Assembly: GCA_034336665.1 (NCBI GenBank)
Contig: CM067589.1
Location: forward strand, 4,059,290-4,123,289
Reading direction: 5' to 3'
DNA: 64,000 nt
Source of the DNA: Luscinia megarhynchos
Taxonomy: Eukaryota > Chordata > Aves > Passeriformes > Turdidae
The notes below the pieces were generated by a model that ran no database searches, had not been told where the DNA came from, and worked only from the letters and a program-made list of their open reading frames with translations. Shown here piece after piece: positions 57,425-64,000 of the stretch. Positions within the stretch are counted from its first letter, which is position 1, and every line of letters starts with the position of its first letter. The position numbers were made by a program, and so were the translations under genes.

Positions 57425-57484
57425 TTGGGGTGACAACAAGCTGGGTCCCAGTTCCAAATGTGGGTTTTGTGTATCCCTGGTTGG
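57425..57484 (-). CDS. TRAJ segment (NQGYTKPTFGTGT), most 3' visible
   Basis: On the minus strand the heptamer CAGTGTG is followed by a 60-base segment encoding 'NQGYTKPTFGTGTQLVVTP', with the FGxG core, and ending at the donor 'CCAA|GTAAGT'. The leftover base completes the first TRAC codon as Lys. It lies 4.5 kb upstream of TRAC exon 1. All functional features are present. Confidence 0.93.
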
Positions 57485-57512
57485 CACACTGGTGCCAGCC
57501 TCTACAAAAATG
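57485..57512 (-). promoter_or_regulatory. 12-spacer recombination signal of the NQGYT TRAJ
   Basis: Minus strand: nonamer CATTTTTGT, 12-base spacer, heptamer CAGTGTG next to the coding end. The spacing is exact for RAG recombination of a J segment. Confidence 0.9.
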
Positions 57513-58148
57513 TGGGCAGGTTTATGCAATGCACACTGGCAGCCAGACCAACACACAGTCCAGAGCAGGGGGTAACTTCAGGGAGCAATGGTGAAACGTG
57601 CTGACACTATCAAAGTACTAAATAAATCTACTAGAAGATTATCAAATTTTAAAAATGTCCATTCATTACCTGGTTACAGTTTTGTGGTGTTACATATTTT
57701 GGGGCAATACAAGGAATAATCTGCTTTTCCACCTGTAATATCACCTGAAATTCCAGTTCACTGAGCTGTGCAGCTGGGGCTACAGCCTTTCAGCCCAGCT
57801 TTTCTCCTAAGTATTTACTACCCACTTGGTGCCTTGATCACCAACAAGGTTCTTCTTCCTAATACCATTTTTCCCCTTTCCATCCTTATAACTCACATAA
57901 CCCAGAAAATCTCTGTGAGGTTACAGTTATGTCCTCAAAGGTTTCAGTGGCACACTGTGTCCCTGTCTAGGTGTTGGAACCTCACAGGCAGCCCTGATAA
58001 CTCCATTTTTTGGGAATTCATACCCAGTCTCTGCAGTGCCTGGAGAGTTAAAAAATGGTCCTGCAGCTGTGACAGCTCAGCAAAGCTACAAGTCCCAGTC
58101 CCAAAGAAAATCCCCTGCAATATTTGTGTCCATGTGCTGCATTTTGGC

Positions 58149-58444
58149 TATAGGAGCTGCAGAAAGGATAATGCAATATAGTTCCTTGTGTAATGGAGAA
58201 GCAAAAAGAGAGAGCTTATTTAAAAGAAACACTACAGTTATATATAGGGTAGTTCGTGCAATACAAAATAGAAAAGACTCATTGGTCCAAAAAAGCAACA
58301 CCTCTTTGAAATCATGCTTTCTGTAAAACATTGCCTCTCCAGCAGGTGTTTAATCATTGTTATAATTCCTTGTTCTTGAGCAGGCTGAGAAACCCAAGGC
58401 TTCAAGGCTGCTTTTTCCCTGGCTCCCAGCAGTATCCAACGACA
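58149..58444 (-). mobile_element. Solo LTR, minus strand
   Basis: Reversed, it starts 'TGTCGTTGGATACTGCTGG' and matches the LTR at 63550 through 'gaaatcatgctttctgt' (plus-strand form) to the 'ctccattaca' block and beyond. It has TATA-like 'gttatatataggg' in plus form. Confidence 0.7.
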
Positions 58445-58619
58445 TGTCTCCCTTTCCGAAAAATATTTAAAAAACCAGAAAAAAATATGTATCTGTGCTC
58501 CCCAGCAGTGCCCTTTGCTAGGGAGGACAAACACATGCAGGAGGCATGAAGATACTAGCCTGGGAAGGTTCCAAATTTGTTGACCTTCCTTGCAAAAAAT
58601 TCCACCACCAAAGCACTAT

Positions 58620-58748
58620 TTCTAATACAAACATCACATCTCCAGCAGATGTTTAATCATTGTTATAATTTCTTGTCCTTGAGCAGGCTGGGAAACCCAA
58701 GGCTTCAAGGCTGCTCTTTTCCTGGTTCCCAGCAATATCCAACAACAT
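58620..58748 (-). mobile_element. Partial copy of the same LTR
   Basis: 'gatgtttaatcattgttata' to 'cagcaatatccaacaaca' repeats the last about 125 bases of the LTR at 58149-58444, in the same orientation and 180 bases away. Confidence 0.7.
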
Positions 58749-58894
58749 CCATGCATCAGATAACCCAGCTAAAAGCAGTCAGTCCCCATCCCAACACTGA
58801 TATTGCAAATGCTGTAGTGCAATGCTCCTTGGTGATATTCTGATACAAAGACCAGCTAAAATGGTGATCATCACCTTAAGTGGGTATTTTCTAA

Positions 58895-59440
58895 ATCATA
58901 GAACCACACAGTGGTTTGGATTGGAGAGAACTTTAAAGGTCACCTAAGTTAATTCTCCTGCAATGACTGCAATGAAGGGACAACTTCAACTGAGATTGCT
59001 CAGAGCCCATCCAACCTGACACTGAATATTTCCAGGAATGGGGCATGTACCCATCTCTCCAGGCAACTTGTGCTGGTGTTTCATCACTCTCATAGTAAAA
59101 TAATTTCTTCTTTAACTCCAGTTTGGATCTACCCTCTTCTAGTTTAAAACCATTACTCTCTGTCCTGTCACTACAGGTTGTTTTTAAAACTTATTCTCCA
59201 TCTTTCCTATAAGCCTGTAAGTACTCTTAAGTACTGAAAGGTTGAAATAAGATCTCTCTGGAGCCTTGTCCAGGATAAATCACCCCATCCCTGCCAGTCT
59301 GTCCCCATAGGAGAGCTGCTCCATCCCTCTGGATGTTTTTGTGTTAATCCACTGTAGCAGGTCCTTGTGTTTGCTGGGAGCCCAGAGGTGGGCACAGCTC
59401 TGCAGGTGGGGTCTCACCTGGGCAGAGCAGAGAAGAGAGG
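58895..59440 (-). mobile_element. CR1 LINE fragment, minus strand
   Basis: It starts 'aatcatagaaccacacagtgg' and continues 'gcccatccaacctgacactg', 'ccccataggagagctgctcc' and 'caggtggggtctcacctggg', the CR1 3' half in reverse. It is followed by (ATCA)n. Confidence 0.85.
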
Positions 59441-59441
59441 C

Positions 59442-59474
59442 ATCAATTAATCAAATCAATCAATCAATCAATCC
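59442..59474. repeat. Tetranucleotide microsatellite (ATCA)n
   Basis: A run of about eight atca/atta units interrupts the CR1-derived sequence, which continues to about 59560. Confidence 0.85.
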
Positions 59475-59907
59475 CTCAATCTCCTGGGAATGCAGCTGGG
59501 AGATGCAGCCCAGGATGGAGCTGGCTTTCTGGGCTGTGGCTGCACATCCCTGGCTCTTGGCCAGCAATGTAAATATTATAAACATCCTTGCTTTTCAAGG
59601 CTTTTCCATCTGAGTTGTATAATCCATGACTTTTCTCGAGGCCAATAAAAGTGCCATGGATAGACCCTCTGAGAGAGAACAAATCCAGGAGTGACTCTGC
59701 AGAAGAGCAGAACCAGGCTCTGTGTTGGCTGCTCCCAGGAGTGCAGTCAGAAGGGCACTGGAAGCCTGTGCCTGCCCTTGGACAGCTGCCCTGAGCTAAA
59801 TGCCACTGCTCGAGCTGGGCTACAATGCCCTTGAGAGCTGCCATTCCCCAGATCTTGGTGTGTATTAACAAACTTGCAAATTAGTAAAAAAATCAGGGTA
59901 ACTGTAC

Positions 59908-59955
59908 CTGGCAAAACCAGATCCAAATGTGAGTTTGTAATTATTTCCATAACCA
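59908..59955 (-). CDS. TRAJ segment, aberrant (GYGNNYKLTFGSG)
   Basis: The minus strand encodes 'GYGNNYKLTFGSGFAR', with the conserved FGxG core. After it the canonical T-x-L-x-V-x-P strand is missing. The frame reads 'FARYSYP' and no donor sits at the normal place. The only close GT is 'GCCAG|GTACAG', which would give a J about four residues short. The heptamer is TGTTGTG, which keeps only the coding-side GTG. It is probably a pseudogene or a rarely used J. Confidence 0.7.
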
Positions 59956-59983
59956 CACAACAGCACAGGCCTCTACATTATCC
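59956..59983 (-). promoter_or_regulatory. Degenerate 12-spacer recombination signal
   Basis: Minus strand: GGATAATGT, 12 bases, TGTTGTG. Spacing is exact, but both elements are weaker than those of the other TRAJ segments. Confidence 0.65.
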
Positions 59984-60814
59984 AGAGCAGCACTGAATGG
60001 AACCTTCAGCAATTAAATTCTCCACCAAAAGAAATCCTGTTTATCTATATCAACAGACAGATCCATTTACCCAGGACTTTTCCACCTACTGACTTTTCTT
60101 TCCATGTGATATTTTGCATTTTGCACTCCCAAACATACTCTCCTTAATATTCCACTCAGTCATATTTGTCCCATTGGTTCCAGAAAGCCAGCTGCACCAC
60201 AACTTCTATTCTCCATCTTATTCCTCATGTATTTATTCTGCCAGTCAGATTCCCCTCTCAAAAATAATTTATTTACTGTTACACTTGGTGCCATTCTTGA
60301 GGTCAAGCTCCCTGAGCTTCCTGACTCTGGTGTTTATATAATTACAGAAACCCACTCCCCACGGCCACAGCTCAAGGATCTCCAAAGCACAGACCCAATA
60401 TGGGCATTTTTTGTGTTTCACATACAATTATGAGTCTGGTTATCTCCAACTATTTCTATCCACATACAAGAAAAGTTCTTTTTACCTATTACACCTTTAA
60501 TGAAACCAGTTTCACCTCTCTGCATTTTCCCCCTCTGTGCAAAATTTAATTTCTCTTTGCTTCTCCTCTGCTTAAGGAATTTAATGTAGGAGCCCACTTC
60601 CTATTGACTTTTCCAAGACAAATCCTCTTGCATATGTAAAACCTCTGCTGTGTTCATTCTCAGGATTTGGGAGGTGAGAACATGCTTGCAGCCATGGAAA
60701 TAATTTGCTCTTAATACCAATTGAAAATTCATAGTTCTGTTGCTAAAATATTGTGGGGTGGCAAAATAACTTGTGAAGTGAAAGAAGAGCTTCCACCTGA
60801 GAATTCAGACATAC

Positions 60815-60876
60815 CTGGAGAAACCATGAGTTTGGTTCCAGCTCCAAATGTAAGCTTGCCATAAGTCCCAGAATAG
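60815..60876 (-). CDS. TRAJ segment (YSGTYGKLTFGAGT)
   Basis: The minus strand encodes 'YSGTYGKLTFGAGTKLMVSP' and ends at the donor 'CCAG|GTATGT', in the phase that makes Glu with the first TRAC bases. FGAG core and terminal V-x-P are present. It looks functional. Confidence 0.94.
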
Positions 60877-60904
60877 CACTGTGACACAATGCTTTGCAAA
60901 ATGC
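60877..60904 (-). promoter_or_regulatory. 12-spacer recombination signal of the YSGTY TRAJ
   Basis: Minus strand: nonamer GCATTTTGC, 12-base spacer, consensus-like heptamer CACAGTG. Confidence 0.9.
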
Positions 60905-60974
60905 TGCCCTGGGATGTGTTTGCTGGTGAAGGCTGGAGAACATGGCAGGGCAAGGTTTTATTGGAAGCAACTCA

Positions 60975-61770
60975 CAGAGTCACAGGAAGAATTGGGTTGG
61001 AAAAGACCTTTGAGATCATCAAGTCCAATCCATGACCTAACACCTCCTCATGGACTAAAGCACAGCACTGAGTGCCAGTCCAGGCTTTGTTAAACACCTC
61101 CAGGGATGGTGACTCCACCCTCTCCATGAGGAGACAATTCCAGTGCCCAATCACTCTTTCAGTGAAGAATTTTTTCCTAATGTCCAACCTGAACTTTCCC
61201 TACCCAGCTTGAGGCTGTGTCCTCTCATTCTGTCAGTGGTCACCTGGGACCAGAGCCCAACCCCCACCTGGCCATAGGCAGTTGAAGAGTTGTAGAGTGT
61301 GATGAGGTCACCCCTGAGCCTTCTCTTCTCCAGGATAAACATCCCCAGCTCCCTCAGCCACATGTCACAGCATTTGTGTTCCAGACCCCTCACCAGCCTT
61401 GTTGCCCTTCTCTGGACACGCTCCAGCCCCTCCATGTCCTTCCTAATTTGGGGGGCCCAGAACTGGACATAGCACTTGAGGTGCTGCCCAACCAGTGCTG
61501 AGCACAGGGGAAGAATCACTGCCCTGCTCCTGCTGGCCACACCATTCCTGATCCAGGCCAGGTAGCCATTGGCCTTCTTGGCCACCTGGGCACACTGCTG
61601 GCTCATGTGCAGCCACTCTGTCCCCAGCCTGGAGCACTGCAGGGGTTGTTGTGGCCAAAGTGCAGGACCCAGCACTTGGTCTTGTCAAACCTCACCTTGT
61701 TGGACCTGGCTCATCTATCCAGCCTGTCCAGGTTCCTGTGCAGAGCCCCCTACCCTCCAGCAGGTCCACA
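60975..61770 (-). mobile_element. CR1 LINE fragment, minus strand
   Basis: A nearly 0.8-kb reversed CR1 3' region: 'cacagagtcacaggaagaat', 'ttgagatcatcaagtccaat', 'tctcttctccaggataaaca' and 'gccattggccttcttggcca'. The 174-codon frame on the minus strand within it is part of the CR1 polymerase region and not a host gene. Confidence 0.92.
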
Positions 61771-61785
61771 CATGCTCACCAAAAT

Positions 61786-61854
61786 TACTGGCTATCACCA
61801 ACATCATTGGCTATCACCAACACTACTGGCTAACACCAACACTACTGGCTATAG
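61786..61854. repeat. 19-base tandem repeat (ACTGGCTATCACCAACAYY)
   Basis: About 3.5 copies of a 19-base unit ('actggctatcaccaacatc' and variants) lie next to the CR1 fragment. Confidence 0.85.
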
Positions 61855-62104
61855 CCTCAGCATAAATCAGCACTTCCTTCAGCCACATTCCTCTGCCAGG
61901 TTAATTCACCATCTGTGTATTCTGTCCCCTCTCTCCATGCAGCAGCAGCATCTCTGCATCCCTGTGTGCACACAACCCCCAGGATGTGTTGGAGCCTCCT
62001 GGCTGCTGCTGCTGGTGGGTCTCACCAGCCTGTGTCACCTTTCTGCTCACTTTTCTTGCAATGTCCACCCTCCTTTGCAGGCTGCACTTCATGTTGTAAT
62101 GATT

Positions 62105-62235
62105 CACACTTGGAATCAGAGCAACACAGAATTGTTCAGGTTGGAAAAGCCCTCTAAGACCATTAAGTCCAACCCATACCCCAGCAGTGCCATGTTTACC
62201 CCTAAACTGTGTAATTTAGCAGGGAGGGTCTAAAC
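62105..62235 (-). mobile_element. Short CR1-related fragment
   Basis: 'gttcaggttggaaaagccct' and 'ttaagtccaacccatacccc' match the CR1-type 3' end, reversed. Only about 130 bases are present. Confidence 0.65.
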
Positions 62236-62712
62236 ACATCCTCCCAATCCCCACAGCTAACAGGAAGGATTCACAGCTGGTGTCATTCCCACTCCTGCTC
62301 TCTGAGCTCCAGTTCTGCAGTTCCCAGCAGTAACCCAGACATCACTGATATTGCTTGTTGCCAACAGCTTGAACTTCATTCTGCTCCTCCTTTCGAAACA
62401 AACATTAACCTGTTTTTGAGTGGACTGAAGTTTTCAACTGACTTCAGTGACAAAAATCTCAGAAATATTTTTTAGTCTTAAAAATCCCTACACCTGCATT
62501 TAATTTACTTGTCACTTTTCAAATACTTCTTTTCCACAACATGGACACAATTCTAGTACACCCTGGTTAAACACACAGCCTCACACTTCTTTCCTCAGAA
62601 TATTAAAATAAGCCCAAATTTCTCCACAAAGCCCCTGCCCTGCTCTTGGTGCAGATGGAGCTCAACCTTGTCTGTGCTGGCTCCCCCTTGGCTCAGAGGG
62701 GACACAACTCAC

Positions 62713-62775
62713 CTGGGGCAATGACAAGTCTGGTTCCACTCCCCCAGGTCAGCTTTCCCCAGTTTTGATCACTCA
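62713..62775 (-). CDS. TRAJ segment with Trp core (SDQNWGKLTWGSGT)
   Basis: The minus strand encodes 'SDQNWGKLTWGSGTRLVIAP' and ends at 'CCAG|GTGAGT'. The core is WGSG, not FGxG, a variant also tolerated in some mammalian J segments. The remaining features are normal. Confidence 0.93.
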
Positions 62776-62803
62776 CACTGTGAGACAGCTCATTACAAAA
62801 TGG
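62776..62803 (-). promoter_or_regulatory. 12-spacer recombination signal of the WGSG TRAJ
   Basis: Minus strand: nonamer CCATTTTGT, 12-base spacer, heptamer CACAGTG. Confidence 0.9.
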
Positions 62804-63395
62804 GCTGGGATCCATCCAGCCCTGCAGCTGCCCCTGCAAGAGGCTCCAAACACCCACCAGATTTCCAGAGATCTCCTCTGGCCTCTCTTTGCCCAAAGCC
62901 CATTTCCCTGCTCACAGTTATCCCTGGGGATAACTGCCCTGGGCTGTGCTCACCAAACACACCAGAGATGGGCAGAAGCTCCCCCTGAGTGATGAGGGAA
63001 CAGTTCAGGATCCCTGCCCCAAAGACTGCTGGCACTGCAATGGCAAAAGGGAAGGCAAGAAGCCCCTGGAGGCAGCCTGGAGCAGGGTCCCTGACCCAGG
63101 GCACCTTCCCAGCAGCCCAGATTTCCAGCCCCAGGAGGCAGCTTTGCAGTGCCAGAGGAGCACTGAAAGCCTTGCTCTGCATTTCAGCTGGGCCATCAGA
63201 GATTCTGGAACAAAAGCTCTTGATGCTGGGGCAGAGCAGAGGGCACAGGGCCATGAGGGGAAAACAAATCCAAGGGACACCTGAGGAATGGCAGGGCTGC
63301 AAACATTGTGCTTCCCAGAGCTGTGACCCTGCAGACAAGCAAGAACAAGTGAGACATAAAGCACTTCCACTTTGCAGGAATAAGGGCTTGCTCAC

Positions 63396-63452
63396 CTGGC
63401 AGCACTGAAAGCACCGTCCCCTTGCCAAAAATGACTCTGGCCGCCACATTTA
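63396..63452 (-). CDS. TRAJ segment (NVAARVIFGKGT), most 5' in window
   Basis: The minus strand encodes 'NVAARVIFGKGTVLSVLP' and ends at 'CCAG|GTGAGC'. The FGKG core is present and the splice phase matches TRAC. Further TRAJ segments are expected beyond the window's right edge. Confidence 0.93.
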
Positions 63453-63480
63453 CACCCTGACACACTGCATTGCAAAAACC
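63453..63480 (-). promoter_or_regulatory. 12-spacer recombination signal of the NVAAR TRAJ
   Basis: Minus strand: nonamer GGTTTTTGC (near consensus), 12-base spacer, heptamer CAGGGTG. Confidence 0.88.
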
Positions 63481-63549
63481 CCTCTGCCAGCCCTGCACTT
63501 GATCTCAAGCACAAAGCACCTGCAAATCCAGGCCCCAGCAAAGCTTCCT

Positions 63550-63842
63550 TGTCTTTGGATACTGCTGGGAACCAGGGAAAAAGCAGCCTTGAAGCCTTGG
63601 GATTCTCATCCTGCTCAAGGATAAGAAATTATAACAATGATTAAACACCTGTGAGAGATGTGATATTTTGCACAAAGCATGATTTCAAAGAGGTGTTGCC
63701 TTCTTGGACCAATGAGCTTTCTCTATTCTGTTTTGCACGAACTACCCTGTATAACTGTAGTGTTTCTTTCAATAAATCTCTCTTTTCCTTCTCCATTACA
63801 TGAGGAACTCTGTTGCATTATCCTTTCTGCATCTTTCCTACA
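63550..63842 (+). mobile_element. Solo LTR, plus strand
   Basis: It starts 'TGTCTTTGGATACTGCTGG', contains 'gatttcaaagaggtgttgcc' and 'tcaataaatctctc' (poly(A) signal), and shares sequence with the minus-strand copy at 58149 up to about 'tcctaca'. Confidence 0.7.
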
Positions 63843-64000
63843 GCCTCAAATGCAACACACCAGCTCCACTCTGGTGCCATTCCCTGCAACAAGGCAACAT
63901 CTATTCCCCAGCTCTTGCCTGCCAAGCAGCAGCTCCCTTTGCCTTTCCTTCTTTTCAGCCCCCAGCAGAGACAAGTCCCAGCCATGGCAAGGCTTGGCCA

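Noticed and set aside
61151..61675. 174-codon minus-strand open frame
   Set aside because: It lies wholly within a CR1 LINE fragment.

Overview
This is bird genomic DNA. CR1 LINE fragments (some with the avian tail of tandem 'attctgtga'-like repeats) and many solo LTRs of avian endogenous retroviruses cover much of it. The genes are vertebrate, intron-bearing and immune related. The density of solo LTRs suggests a passerine, but that is an inference.

Layout. (1) 1-4 kb: broken endogenous retroviruses: a minus-strand class I integrase scrap, then a deleted plus-strand class II element with RNase H, integrase and LTR remnants. (2) 4-23 kb: a tandemly triplicated block with one granzyme/chymase-type serine protease gene per unit. 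The second (12549-14903) and third (18808-21144) copies are intact five-exon genes of 266 codons. The first (6037-8391) keeps all splice sites and catalytic codons but carries five single-base indels. Solo LTRs inserted at different times mark the units. (3) 23-39 kb: repeat-rich sequence with an olfactory receptor relic (27.3 kb, minus) and one intact olfactory receptor gene (30866-31804, minus). (4) 39.4-41.7 kb: DAD1 on the plus strand with a CpG-rich promoter. (5) 42-64 kb: the 3' part of the T-cell receptor alpha locus on the minus strand. TRAC has four exons (52938 down to 49423), and five TRAJ segments lie between 57.4 and 63.5 kb, each with a 12-spacer recombination signal. TRAC and DAD1 converge tail to tail, as in mammals, and an olfactory receptor gene beside DAD1 also recalls the mammalian locus.

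How the genes relate. TRAJ and TRAC encode the antigen receptor alpha chain. The granzyme-like proteases are probably effector enzymes of cytotoxic or granulated leukocytes. Human TRA/TRD and the GZMB-CMA1-CTSG cluster share 14q11.2, so this close linkage may be an ancestral arrangement. DAD1 is a housekeeping subunit of oligosaccharyltransferase. The strongest new observations are a lysine at the granzyme B Arg226 position in the proteases, the LTR-dated order of the duplications, a candidate TCR-alpha enhancer 3' of TRAC, and one aberrant TRAJ segment.
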